A DNA stretch of 64,000 bases from Lachnospiraceae bacterium (GTDB lineage: Bacteria > Bacillota > Clostridia > Lachnospirales > Lachnospiraceae): assembly GCA_019421365.1 (NCBI GenBank), contig JAHZFJ010000016.1, forward strand, positions 20,079-84,078, read 5' to 3'. Each line of letters starts with the position of its first letter. The stretch's first letter is position 1. The notes beneath the pieces are model-generated. The model was not told the origin of the DNA. It saw only the letters and a program-made list of their open reading frames with translations, and searched no databases. Made by a program: the position numbers and the translations under genes. This document shows, in pieces, positions 16,141-24,740 of this stretch.

Positions 16141-17130
16141 CTAGTCTCTTTTACCACTTAAAAATTCAACGAACTTTCCTGTTCCAATTGCAACAGCTGT
16201 CATTGGTTCTTCTGCTGTCATCGTATTAATTCCTGTCTTTTCTTCAATAAGTTGTTCTAATCCATATAATAAACAACCGCCACCTGTTAAAACTATACCA
16301 CGGTCTGCAATATCAGCTGCTAATTCTGGTGGTGTTTTTTCTAATACACTGTGTACTGCTTCTACGATCTGTGAAGTAGTTTCTTTTAATGCTTCTTCTG
16401 TTTCATCAGAAGTAACTGTGATTGTCTTTGGAAGACCTGTAACTAAGTTACGACCACGAACATCTAAAGTAGCCACTTCTGGTCTTCTATAAGCAGATCC
16501 AATCTTAATCTTAATATCTTCAGCAGTTCTTTCACCGATTAATAGATTATGTTTCTTGCGCATGTAGCGTACGATTGCTTCATCAAAATCGTCTCCAGCA
16601 ATTTTAATTGATGTACTAACTACAGTACCTCCTAGTGAGATAACTGCTATATCAGTAGTACCACCACCTATATCAACGATCATGTTACCACATGGTCTTG
16701 AAATATCAATACCAGCTCCAATTGCCGCTGCAATAGGTTCTTCTATAATAGCAACATCTCTTGCACCTGCTTGGTATGTTGCATCTTCAACTGCTTTCTT
16801 CTCAACTTCTGTTACTTGGCTAGGTACACAAACACTAATTCTAGGTTTTCTAAAACGTTGTTTACCAACTGCTTTTTGGATAAAATACTTAAGCATCTTC
16901 TCTGTTACTGTATAATCAGAGATAACCCCTTGTCTTAATGGTCTAACAGCTACGATATTACCTGGTGTTCTACCAAGCATTAATCTAGCTTCTTCACCGA
17001 TTGCTTTAATTTTGTTAGTATCTCTATCGAATGCCACAACTGAAGGCTCTTTTAAAACTACGCCTTTTCCCTTGACGTAGACTAGTACGCTTGCTGTCCC
17101 CAAATCAATACCAATATCACTGCCCAACAT
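16141..17130 (-). CDS. mbl: MreB-like cytoskeletal protein Mbl
   Basis: Mbl is a bacterial actin that guides side-wall peptidoglycan synthesis in rod cells. The actin phosphate-1 motif is GIDLGTASVLVYVKGKG near the N-terminus, phosphate-2 is MIVDIGGGTTDIAVISLGG, and the adenosine motif is IVLTGGGCLLYGLEQLI. The length is ~329 residues. I start at MLGSDIGIDLG because AAAGGAG lies ~7 nt upstream, nine codons downstream of an alternative. The call Mbl rather than MreB rests on synteny: mreC and mreD do not follow, and flhO and flhP do, as in Bacillus mbl-flhO-flhP. Confidence 0.9.
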   Translation of the reverse strand: MLGSDIGIDLGTASVLVYVKGKGVVLKEPSVVAFDRDTNKIKAIGEEARLMLGRTPGNIVAVRPLRQGVISDYTVTEKMLKYFIQKAVGKQRFRKPRISVCVPSQVTEVEKKAVEDATYQAGARDVAIIEEPIAAAIGAGIDISRPCGNMIVDIGGGTTDIAVISLGGTVVSTSIKIAGDDFDEAIVRYMRKKHNLLIGERTAEDIKIKIGSAYRRPEVATLDVRGRNLVTGLPKTITVTSDETEEALKETTSQIVEAVHSVLEKTPPELAADIADRGIVLTGGGCLLYGLEQLIEEKTGINTMTAEEPMTAVAIGTGKFVEFLSGKRD

Positions 17131-17362
17131 ATGAAATCTCCTTTCAATTCCAATCATTTATTATAATATAATTTTTACAGTCATTATCTAATTTTTTCCA
17201 TTATTCAACTAATTAAACATATTCAATATCATTATATACGTATTAGTTAATTAAATCAAAGGAAATTTTTATTTTCTACAATTTTCTCGCATTGTTACAT
17301 ATTAGAGTATCATAAAATGCATCTTTCTGCAACTCATTAGCAAATCTACATTATACATAAAG

Positions 17363-17400
17363 AAACATTGTATACTTATTATAACCAGTATACAATGTTT
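17363..17400 (-). terminator. Terminator-like hairpin after the ECF S-component gene
   Basis: AAACATTGTATAC pairs perfectly with GTATACAATGTTT over 13 bp, and TTTCTTTATG follows on the minus strand. The rest of the gap down to mbl is AT-rich DNA with no gene I can see. Confidence 0.65.
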
Positions 17401-17411
17401 TATAAGTTGAT

Positions 17412-18005
17412 TTATTCTTCTTTACCAGCTCGTATAAACAATCCCGATTTAATTAATGCTGGCCTTAATGCTACATATAATAATGAAGCAATTATAACTG
17501 AAGTAATAGCATTTACTAATGTTGTAGCAGCTGTGATCGTAGATAATGTTTTTGCCAAATTAGCCTCTAGTCCAAGTAGATACCTTTTATAGAAATATCC
17601 AACAATCGGATCAGCTACTACATTAAATGCCATCCCAGCAATCGCCGATATTATAGTCCACCTCATAATATATGTTCTATCATGTTCTTTGCTTAAATTT
17701 GCAATCTTATGGGCAACAAATCCTACGATAAGTCCTATACATAATTTTAATAAGAAGGTCTTCGGTGCATATGTAACATAATCAGAGGACAAATCTGCAA
17801 TTGTCATCCCAACAGCGCCTGCGAGGCCCCCCCATACTCCACCAATTAAGAGTGCACCTAAAACACAAAATGTATTTCCAAAATGGATTGCTGTTTTTTC
17901 CATACCAATAGGAATATCAATACGTAGGAACTGAAATCCTATATAGCACAACGCAGCCATCAAAGCAGTCTGTGCAAGTTTTAATGTTGTTTGTTCCTTA
18001 TTCAT
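17412..18005 (-). CDS. ECF transporter S-component (substrate unknown)
   Basis: The 197-residue membrane protein has five to six hydrophobic segments. It matches the ECF-type substrate-binding S subunits, which pair with a shared EcfA/EcfA'/EcfT module to import vitamins or ions. The N-terminal KLAQTALMAALCYIGFQFLRI carries the Ala-rich helix 1 typical of S subunits that contact EcfT. The loop HFGNTFCVLGALLIGGVWGGLAGAVG and the Asp-rich TIADLSSDY follow. No ATPase or T subunit is in the window. The vitamin cannot be told from the sequence, and the 5' region contains no riboswitch I recognise. Confidence 0.85.
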   Translation of the reverse strand: MNKEQTTLKLAQTALMAALCYIGFQFLRIDIPIGMEKTAIHFGNTFCVLGALLIGGVWGGLAGAVGMTIADLSSDYVTYAPKTFLLKLCIGLIVGFVAHKIANLSKEHDRTYIMRWTIISAIAGMAFNVVADPIVGYFYKRYLLGLEANLAKTLSTITAATTLVNAITSVIIASLLYVALRPALIKSGLFIRAGKEE

Positions 18006-18097
18006 ACTACCACCACTTTCTCTGTTTTTAAGTAGTATACGAATTTACTGGCTTATTGTAAAATACCAATTACCAACTCTTTAATGGTGCCAGATTT

Positions 18098-18123
18098 GTT
18101 GACATGGGTCCCCCCATGCCAAC
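18098..18123 (-). other. GC-rich hairpin upstream of the ECF gene
   Basis: GTTGGCATGGG pairs with CCCATGTCAAC (one G-T pair) around a short G-rich loop, in otherwise AT-rich DNA. There is no T-run. It lies between the small protein gene and the ECF gene and could be a leader element of the latter. Confidence 0.45.
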
Positions 18124-18166
18124 ACAAACATGTAATTACTCATTATTAAACTACTAATATTTAATG

Positions 18167-18373
18167 TTAAAAAAAAGAATCATTATGCAATCGATCTACT
18201 ACTTCTGTGATTCTATCTTTTGCTTCATAGCCCGTAGTAGAATTTTTGATATAGTTAACAAGCTCTTCCTTCTTACTATCAGTAAGTGCTGAGAAATTAG
18301 CCATGGCTTTCATATCAAGAGCTAATGACATTCCGAGTCCAACAGGTAGTTCACCATTTTCTGTAAATGACAT
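18167..18373 (-). CDS. Small conserved protein of unknown function (68 aa)
   Basis: The sequence starts MSFTENGELPVGLGMSLAL, then DMKAMANFSALTDSKKEELVNYIKN and ITEVVDRLHND. I place it with small proteins that recur in Lachnospiraceae, but I know no function. It is soluble and mostly helical by composition. The ATG at 18373 has AGGAGG 7 nt upstream, so translation is likely. An ATG eight codons earlier lies before that site. It is divergent from degV (18587). Confidence 0.72.
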   Translation of the reverse strand: MSFTENGELPVGLGMSLALDMKAMANFSALTDSKKEELVNYIKNSTTGYEAKDRITEVVDRLHNDSFF

Positions 18374-18505
18374 TGTTACACCTCCTAAATTACTCATTAA
18401 TTAATTTCTACCTAATTATTTTCTGTAATTTAAGGAAAATTATGAATGTACTTTTTACCACTTACTATTTCAAAATTACATTTTTTTAACATTCAATAAA
18501 GTTAA

Positions 18506-18533
18506 TTACTTTTTAATAAAAATATGATATAAT
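18506..18533 (+). promoter_or_regulatory. Predicted degV promoter
   Basis: TTACTT, a 16-bp spacer, then TATAAT with an extended -10 (TGA). It is ~50 bp upstream of the degV start. Confidence 0.5.
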
Positions 18534-18586
18534 AACTATAATTACAACATACTTGCCCTTTAACAATTGTTTTAACGGAGGATTTT

Positions 18587-19471
18587 ATGAAACCATATAG
18601 AATTTTTAGTGATAGTTCTTGCGACTTAACACAAGAATTATTAGATCAATACAACATAACTACAATTCCTTTTTATGTATCATTTGATCAAGAAACATAC
18701 CAAAAAGAAATTGTAGAAATTTCTATATCTGACTTTTACCACCGACTAACTACAGAAAGTGTATATCCGAAAACCTCACTTCCATCTGTTGAAGATTACT
18801 GTGACAAGTTTGAAGAAGCAATTTTGGCCGGATATGACGTTCTTTGTTTAAATATTACTCTTAAATTTAGTGGTTCTCACCAATCAGCAATGACAGCAAA
18901 ATCTATTTTACAAGAGAAATATCCTGATAGCCGTATAGAGGTTATTGATTCGTTATTATGTACAGGTTGTCAAGGGCTTTTATTGCTTGAAGCTGCTAAG
19001 ATGCATGAAGCTGGCTATTCTCTTGCTGATAATGTTGCTAAACTCCTTGAATTACGTGAAACAGGTAGAGTAATGTTTACTTTAGGCACTCTTGAGTACT
19101 TACAAAAAGGCGGTAGAATAGGTAAGGTTTCCGCACTTGCAGGAAGTTTATTAAATCTAAAACCACTGATCGTATTAGAAGATGGCGAACTCGCTCCTTA
19201 CGGTAAAGTTCGTGGTTTCAAAAAAGCCATTGATAAAGTGTATGATATGATAGCAGAATATTTCAAAAATAATAATCTTGATTTTAATGATTATGAATTT
19301 TGTGTTATTACTGGTACAAATTTTGATGAGGCATCAATCTTCCTCGAAAAATTACCTTCTGTTATCAATAAAACAATTATTCATCCTATTTTCACACTAG
19401 GAACAACAATTGGTACCTATACGGGCCCAGATATAGTTGGTGCTTGTTTTATACGAAAATATGACGCGTAG
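18587..19471 (+). CDS. DegV family fatty-acid-binding protein
   Basis: DegV (FakB-like) proteins bind a fatty acid. In FakAB systems they present it to the kinase FakA for phosphorylation. The N-terminal motif IFSDSSCDL, the TLKFSGSHQSA block and the C-terminal HPIFTLGTTIGTYTGPDIVG (split over two conserved loops) are typical. The length of 294 residues is usual. The ATG has GGAGG 6 nt upstream. No fakA gene is adjacent. The gene stands alone with its own promoter and terminator. Confidence 0.92.
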   Translation: MKPYRIFSDSSCDLTQELLDQYNITTIPFYVSFDQETYQKEIVEISISDFYHRLTTESVYPKTSLPSVEDYCDKFEEAILAGYDVLCLNITLKFSGSHQSAMTAKSILQEKYPDSRIEVIDSLLCTGCQGLLLLEAAKMHEAGYSLADNVAKLLELRETGRVMFTLGTLEYLQKGGRIGKVSALAGSLLNLKPLIVLEDGELAPYGKVRGFKKAIDKVYDMIAEYFKNNNLDFNDYEFCVITGTNFDEASIFLEKLPSVINKTIIHPIFTLGTTIGTYTGPDIVGACFIRKYDA

Positions 19472-19516
19472 TAGTAGAGTTATTCTAGAAACTTTAATAT
19501 CATAATGATTTCGCAT

Positions 19517-19553
19517 GCCAGCAAGGACAATATTTGTTCTGCTGGCTTTTTTT
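19517..19553 (+). terminator. Terminator of degV
   Basis: GCCAGCA pairs with TGCTGGC around a weakly paired loop, followed by TTTTTTT on the plus strand. Confidence 0.88.
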
Positions 19554-19583
19554 GCTATTTCTTCAGTTGCCTGTGAATGTAAA

Positions 19584-19611
19584 AAACACCCCTTATAAAT
19601 AAGGGGTGTTT
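19584..19611 (-). terminator. Terminator of tuf (str operon)
   Basis: AAACACCCCTTA pairs perfectly with TAAGGGGTGTTT around TAAA. TTTTTT follows on the minus strand. Confidence 0.93.
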
Positions 19612-19634
19612 AATATATCAATCTATTCGATTAA

Positions 19635-20822
19635 TTATTCGATTACAGTAGCAACTTTACCAGAACCTACAGTACGTCCACCTTCACGGATAGCGAATGA
19701 TAAACCTTGTTCCATAGCGATTGGGTGAATTAATTCAACTGTAATTTCTACGTTATCACCAGGCATACACATTTCAACACCAGCTGGTAACTCGATAACA
19801 CCAGTTACGTCAGTTGTTCTGAAATAGAATTGTGGTCTGTAGTTGTTGAAGAATGGTGTATGACGTCCACCTTCATCTTTAGTTAAAACGTAAACTTGAG
19901 CAGTGAATTTTTTATGGCATTTGATTGAACCTGGTTTAACAAGAACTTGTCCTCTTTCGATATCTGTTCTTTGAACACCACGAAGAAGTGCACCGATGTT
20001 ATCACCAGCTTGAGCTTCATCAAGAAGTTTACGGAACATTTCGATACCAGTAACAACAACTTTACGAGATTCTTCTTTGATACCAACGATTTCAACTTCT
20101 TCATTTACATGAAGGATACCACGTTCAACACGTCCTGTAGCAACAGTACCACGTCCAGTGATTGAGAATACGTCTTCGATTGGCATTAAGAATGCTTGAT
20201 CAGTAGCACGTTGAGGATCTGGAATATGAGCATCTACAGCGTCCATTAATTCCATAACTTTATCTCCCCAAGGACCATGAGGATCTTCAAGAGCTTTTAA
20301 AGCAGATCCTCTGATGATTGGACAATCAGTGAAATCATACTCTTCAAGGTTTTCAGTGATTTCCATTTCTACTAATTCAAGTAATTCTTCATCATCAACC
20401 ATGTCACATTTGTTCATGAATACAACGATGTAAGGTACACCTACCTGACGAGATAATAAGATATGCTCTTTAGTTTGAGCCATAACACCGTCAGTAGCAG
20501 CAACTACAAGGATAGCACCATCCATTTGAGCTGCACCAGTGATCATGTTCTTAACGTAATCGGCATGTCCTGGACAGTCAACGTGAGCGTAATGTCTCTT
20601 TTCTGTTTCATATTCAACGTGAGAAGTAGAGATAGTGATACCTCTTTCTCTTTCTTCTGGAGCTTTATCAATGTTTTCAAAATCTACAGCAGCGTTACCA
20701 GCAACTCTTTCAGAAAGTGTTTTAGTGATAGCAGCTGTTAATGTAGTTTTACCATGATCTACGTGACCAATAGTACCAATATTACAATGTGTTTTCGTTC
20801 TTTCAAACTTAGCTTTAGCCAT
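19635..20822 (-). CDS. tuf: Translation elongation factor Tu
   Basis: EF-Tu carries aminoacyl-tRNA to the ribosomal A site with GTP. The G1 motif is GHVDHGKT near residue 19, switch II is DCPGH, and NKCD is the base-specificity motif. Domains 2 and 3 follow to GGRTVGSGKVATVIE at the C-terminus. The 395-residue length is standard. The ATG has GGAGG ~8 nt upstream. It lies ~300 bp after fusA, with its own consensus promoter (20958-20986). It is the only tuf copy in the window. Confidence 0.98.
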   Translation of the reverse strand: MAKAKFERTKTHCNIGTIGHVDHGKTTLTAAITKTLSERVAGNAAVDFENIDKAPEERERGITISTSHVEYETEKRHYAHVDCPGHADYVKNMITGAAQMDGAILVVAATDGVMAQTKEHILLSRQVGVPYIVVFMNKCDMVDDEELLELVEMEITENLEEYDFTDCPIIRGSALKALEDPHGPWGDKVMELMDAVDAHIPDPQRATDQAFLMPIEDVFSITGRGTVATGRVERGILHVNEEVEIVGIKEESRKVVVTGIEMFRKLLDEAQAGDNIGALLRGVQRTDIERGQVLVKPGSIKCHKKFTAQVYVLTKDEGGRHTPFFNNYRPQFYFRTTDVTGVIELPAGVEMCMPGDNVEITVELIHPIAMEQGLSFAIREGGRTVGSGKVATVIE

Positions 20823-20957
20823 TTTTAAGTGTCCTCCTTTAATATGCGCCCTTTGGGCTACAATACTGAATTCTCTATAGTGAGTCAGTTTATCCGACTC
20901 TGTTATAATCTTCTTACGAATGTATAACCCATTGAAGATTATTGCCTCATATCACTA

Positions 20958-20986
20958 ATTATATTTCATATTAGGGATATTTTCAA
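20958..20986 (-). promoter_or_regulatory. Predicted tuf promoter inside the str operon
   Basis: TTGAAA, a 17-bp spacer and TATAAT on the minus strand, ~135 bp before the tuf start. It allows EF-Tu to be made in excess of the upstream genes. Apart from this and the hairpin at 21076, the 300-bp fusA-tuf gap shows no gene. Confidence 0.75.
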
Positions 20987-21075
20987 GAAAAATTTTACGT
21001 AAATACAGTTTTAACAAGGTTCTTAGCACCTCTCGTATGAGAGATTTTGTCACTTATAGTCAACTTATATTTACT

Positions 21076-21099
21076 CTCACTTGGCAAGTGCCAAGTGAG
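21076..21099 (-). terminator. Perfect hairpin after fusA
   Basis: CTCACTTGGCA pairs with TGCCAAGTGAG over 11 bp around a 2-nt loop. No T-run follows on the minus strand, so it may be a pause or RNA-processing site rather than a terminator. Confidence 0.55.
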
Positions 21100-21124
21100 G
21101 ATTATTTATTGTTTAATAAATAAA

Positions 21125-23242
21125 TTATTTACTCTTTGCAGCAATAACTTTTTCTTGAACTGATTTTGGAACTTGTTCATATTTTTCAAAGAACATAGAA
21201 TAGTTTCCACGTCCTTGAGTCTTAGAACGAAGGTCAGTTGAGTAACCAAACATCTCAGCAAGTGGAACATAACCTTTAACCATCTTACCTCCACCGATGT
21301 CTTCCATACCTTCAATACGTCCACGACGTGAATTGATATCACCAATTACATCGCCCATGTATTCTTCTGGCATAGTAACTTCAACTTTCATGATTGGTTC
21401 AAGTAATACCGCTCCACCCTTATTCATAGCATCTTTGAATGCCATAGAACCAGCGATGTGGAAGGCCATTTCACTTGAATCGACTTCATGGTAAGAACCA
21501 TCATATACTGTAGCAGAAACACCAAGTACTGGGAATCCAGCGATGATACCAGCTTTAGTAGCTTCTTCAATACCAGCACCAACTGCAGGGATGTATTCTT
21601 TAGGAATAGCACCACCAACAACTGTTGATTGGAATTTGAATGTTTCTTCACCATTAGGATCCATTGGCTCAAATTTAACTTTACAATGACCGTATTGTCC
21701 ACGACCACCAGATTGTTTTGCGTATTTGCTATCAATATCAACTGCATTAGTGAATGTTTCTTTGTAAGCAACTTGAGGAGCACCTACGTTTGCTTCAACT
21801 TTGAATTCACGAAGAAGTCTATCTACGATGATTTCAAGGTGAAGTTCACCCATACCAGCGATAATTGTTTGACCAGTTTCATGATCAGTGTGAGCACGGA
21901 ATGTTGGATCTTCTTCAGCAAGTTTTGCTAAAGCTTCACCCATCTTACCTTGACCAGCTTTTGTCTTAGGCTCAATAGCTAATTCGATAACTGGTTCTGG
22001 GAATTCCATAGACTCAAGAATAACTGGATGTTGTTCATCACAGATAGTATCACCAGTTGTTGTGAATTTAAAACCAACAGCTGCTGCGATATCACCAGCA
22101 TAAACTTTATCAAGTTCTTCTCTCTTATTAGCGTGCATTTGTAGAATACGTCCAACACGCTCTTTTTTATTCTTAGTAGCATTTAATACGTATGAACCTG
22201 AGTTCATAGAACCAGAGTAAACTCTGAAGAATGCTAATTTACCTACGAATGGATCAGCCATGATCTTGAATGCTAATGCTGCGAAAGGTTCATCATCAGA
22301 TGAATGTCTAACTACTTCATTACCATCTTCATCAACACCTTTGATTGATTCAATATCAGTTGGAGCTGGCATATACTCAAGAATAGCATCAAGTAATCTC
22401 TGAACACCTTTGTTTCTGTAAGCAGAACCGCAGCATACAGGAATTGCTTTACACTCACAAGTAGCTTTTCTAAGAGCTGCCTTTAATTGTTCATTAGTTG
22501 GTTCTTCACCTTCAAGGTAAGCCATCATTAAATCATCATCTAATTCGCAGATTTTTTCAACTAATTCACTTCTATATAATTCAGCATCATCTTTTAAATC
22601 TTCAGGAATGTCAGTTACTGTAATGTCTTCACCTTTATCATCATTATAGATGTAAGCTTGCATTTCAAATAAATCAACGATACCTTTGAAGTCATCTTCT
22701 TTACCAATAGGTATTTGAAGAATAATTGTATTTTTACCAAGTCTTGTTTTGATTTGATCTACTGCACCAAAGAAATTTGCACCTAAGATATCCATCTTAT
22801 TGATGAATGCCATTCTAGGTACGTTGTATGTGTCTGCTTGACGCCATACGTTCTCTGATTGTGGTTCTACACCACCTTTAGCACAGAATACACCTACAGC
22901 ACCATCAAGTACACGTAAAGAACGTTCTACTTCTACAGTGAAGTCAACGTGTCCTGGTGTATCAATGATATTGATACGGTGTTCTTCAGCACCTGGTTTT
23001 ACACTAGTTTTTTCGTGTAAAGTCCAGTGACAAGTTGTTGCTGCTGAAGTGATAGTAATACCTCTTTCTTGTTCCTGCTCCATCCAGTCCATAGTAGCAG
23101 TACCTTCATGAGTATCACCGATTTTATAATTTACACCAGTATAAAATAGAATACGCTCAGTTAATGTAGTTTTACCTGCATCGATATGAGCCATGATACC
23201 TATATTTCTGGTTCTCTCTAACGGATATTCTCTTCCAGCCAA
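21125..23242 (-). CDS. fusA: Translation elongation factor G
   Basis: EF-G moves tRNAs and mRNA through the ribosome using GTP. The G1 motif is AHIDAGKTT in the first 30 residues, DTPGHVDF is switch II and NKMD the specificity motif. Domain IV ends with the conserved RRGRIEGME region. I start at a TTG (MAGREYPLERTRNIG) because AAAGGAGG lies 8 nt upstream and this is where EF-G homologues begin. Earlier in-frame codons would add 22 unrelated residues. The length is 705 residues. It lies between rpsG and tuf in the str operon. Confidence 0.97.
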   Translation of the reverse strand: MAGREYPLERTRNIGIMAHIDAGKTTLTERILFYTGVNYKIGDTHEGTATMDWMEQEQERGITITSAATTCHWTLHEKTSVKPGAEEHRINIIDTPGHVDFTVEVERSLRVLDGAVGVFCAKGGVEPQSENVWRQADTYNVPRMAFINKMDILGANFFGAVDQIKTRLGKNTIILQIPIGKEDDFKGIVDLFEMQAYIYNDDKGEDITVTDIPEDLKDDAELYRSELVEKICELDDDLMMAYLEGEEPTNEQLKAALRKATCECKAIPVCCGSAYRNKGVQRLLDAILEYMPAPTDIESIKGVDEDGNEVVRHSSDDEPFAALAFKIMADPFVGKLAFFRVYSGSMNSGSYVLNATKNKKERVGRILQMHANKREELDKVYAGDIAAAVGFKFTTTGDTICDEQHPVILESMEFPEPVIELAIEPKTKAGQGKMGEALAKLAEEDPTFRAHTDHETGQTIIAGMGELHLEIIVDRLLREFKVEANVGAPQVAYKETFTNAVDIDSKYAKQSGGRGQYGHCKVKFEPMDPNGEETFKFQSTVVGGAIPKEYIPAVGAGIEEATKAGIIAGFPVLGVSATVYDGSYHEVDSSEMAFHIAGSMAFKDAMNKGGAVLLEPIMKVEVTMPEEYMGDVIGDINSRRGRIEGMEDIGGGKMVKGYVPLAEMFGYSTDLRSKTQGRGNYSMFFEKYEQVPKSVQEKVIAAKSK

Positions 23243-23360
23243 GGGATTTTCCTCCTTTAAATAATCTGTGTTTCTCTTGCAATTCCTCTCAAATATACAA
23301 GATAGCAAAGAAGATACGGGTATCTGCTTCGCTTGGTTAACTGTAACCTAGTTTTATTAT

Positions 23361-23394
23361 AACCTCTTACATAACCAAAGTTACGTAAGAGGTT
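23361..23394 (-). other. 15-bp hairpin between rpsG and fusA
   Basis: AACCTCTTACATAAC pairs with GTTACGTAAGAGGTT, with one G-T type mismatch, around CAAA. There is no T-run on the minus strand. It may slow polymerase or serve as an RNase site within the operon. Confidence 0.5.
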
Positions 23395-23454
23395 ACCTAA
23401 CATGTTATTGGCTTATTCAGTTGATTAAGAAGCCCTGCAATTAAGCAGAGAATC

Positions 23455-23925
23455 TTACCATCTGTAGTGTGCAAACGCTTTGTTTGCTTCTGCCATTTTG
23501 TGCATATCTTCTTTTTTCTTAACAGATGCACCAGTATTGTTAGCTGCATCAAGAATTTCGTTTGCTAATCTTTCTTCCATTGTTTTTTCTCCTCTTTTAC
23601 GAGAATACAATGTAATCCAACGAAGAGCTAGCGCTTGTCTTCTATCTGGTCTAACTTCGATTGGTACTTGGTAAGTTGCTCCACCGATACGTCTAGCTTT
23701 AACTTCAAGCACTGGCATAATGTTGTTCATAGCTTCTTCGAATACTTCAACAGCATCTTTTCCAGTTTTTTCTGCTACTCTATTAAAGGCTCCGTATACG
23801 ATCTTTTGTGCAACACCTCTCTTACCATCTAACATAATGTTATTGATAAGCTTTGTTACAACCTTGTTATTGTATAATGGATCTGCTAATACATCTCTTT
23901 TTTGAACATGTCCTTTACGTGGCAC
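23455..23925 (-). CDS. rpsG: Small ribosomal subunit protein S7
   Basis: S7 starts assembly of the 30S head and contacts the mRNA exit region. The start MPRKGHVQKRDVLADPLYN and the blocks KLINNIMLDGKRGVAQ, VEVRPDRRQALALRW and HKMAEANKAFAHYRW are the usual S7 sequence. The length of 156 residues is standard. The start codon is GTG, with GGAGGGA ~7 nt upstream. It lies between rpsL and fusA. In enterobacteria S7 is the translational repressor of this operon; whether that holds here is unknown. Confidence 0.97.
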   Translation of the reverse strand: MPRKGHVQKRDVLADPLYNNKVVTKLINNIMLDGKRGVAQKIVYGAFNRVAEKTGKDAVEVFEEAMNNIMPVLEVKARRIGGATYQVPIEVRPDRRQALALRWITLYSRKRGEKTMEERLANEILDAANNTGASVKKKEDMHKMAEANKAFAHYRW

Positions 23926-23949
23926 GGTGCTTCCCTCCTTAATACGTGC

Positions 23950-23968
23950 TGATTGGTTTAACCAATCA
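23950..23968 (-). other. Palindromic hairpin between rpsL and rpsG
   Basis: TGATTGGT pairs perfectly with ACCAATCA around TTA, 25 bp before the rpsG start, in a 221-bp intergenic gap that holds no gene. It has no T-run. Confidence 0.45.
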
Positions 23969-24146
23969 ATACACTTGTTAATTCATCGGTACTCACATAT
24001 TGTGTCAATTACAAATAATATCTGCAATTGTTTTTCTGTGTTCGTAACCAGCTTAATATATAGTCACCTGCAACCTACAGGAATAAACTCATTAACCCGG
24101 CACCTCTTAAATCAGAAAATTGCGATAATGTGGTTACTTATGATTC

Positions 24147-24566
24147 TTATTTAGCGTCTTTTGGTCTCTTAGCTCCATATTTTGAACGAGCTTGGCGTCT
24201 CTTAGCTACACCTGCAGTATCAAGTGTACCTCTAACGATATGGTATCTAGTACCTGGTAAATCTTTTACTCTACCACCTCTGATAAGAACAACACTATGC
24301 TCTTGTAAGTTGTGGCCTTCACCTGGAATATAACTAGTTACTTCAATTCCGTTAGATAAACGAACTCTGGCAATCTTTCTAAGCGCTGAGTTAGGCTTTT
24401 TAGGAGTTGCTGTTCTAACTGCTGTACACACACCTCTTTTTTGTGGTGATGATGTGTTAGTAGTTTTCTTGTTTAATGAGTTGAAACCTTTTTGAAGTGC
24501 TGGAGAAGTTGATTTCTTCTCTACAGTTTGTCTTCCTTTTCTTACCAATTGATTAAAAGTTGGCAT
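24147..24566 (-). CDS. rpsL: Small ribosomal subunit protein S12
   Basis: S12 sits at the decoding centre of the 30S subunit. The protein starts MPTFNQLVRKGR and contains the conserved TPKKPNSALRK loop, where streptomycin-resistance changes occur, with the wild-type lysine. It also has GEGHNLQEHSVVLIRGGRVKDLPG. It ends in a basic tail (KYGAKRPKDAK). The length is 139 residues. The start has AGGAGGTG 6 nt upstream; an earlier in-frame start would add 17 residues of untypical sequence. It is the first gene of rpsL-rpsG-fusA-tuf. Confidence 0.97.
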   Translation of the reverse strand: MPTFNQLVRKGRQTVEKKSTSPALQKGFNSLNKKTTNTSSPQKRGVCTAVRTATPKKPNSALRKIARVRLSNGIEVTSYIPGEGHNLQEHSVVLIRGGRVKDLPGTRYHIVRGTLDTAGVAKRRQARSKYGAKRPKDAK

Positions 24567-24666
24567 TCTTTTCACCTCCTGCGGTAATGATGTTTTTTCT
24601 GTGGTTGCTGTTTTCATCAGCTTTAGCGGTACAAATATACTATACTAGTAAATTGCACACTAGATG

Positions 24667-24695
24667 AGTATAATTCAAAGTTTTCGTCTTGTCAA
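24667..24695 (-). promoter_or_regulatory. Promoter of the str operon
   Basis: TTGACA, a 17-bp spacer and TATACT on the minus strand, ~100 bp before rpsL. This is a strong sigma-A site. Confidence 0.88.
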
Positions 24696-24740
24696 GGGCT
24701 CACAAATAAAATTTATAGTATTTTGTATTTTCACACTAGC

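Noticed and set aside
18006..18166. A THF or preQ1 riboswitch before the ECF gene
   Set aside because: The core sequences of these classes are absent, so only an unnamed hairpin is listed.
19883..23832. Extra ORFs in other frames over tuf, fusA and rpsG
   Set aside because: They overlap strongly conserved genes and show low-complexity translations without ribosome-binding sites.
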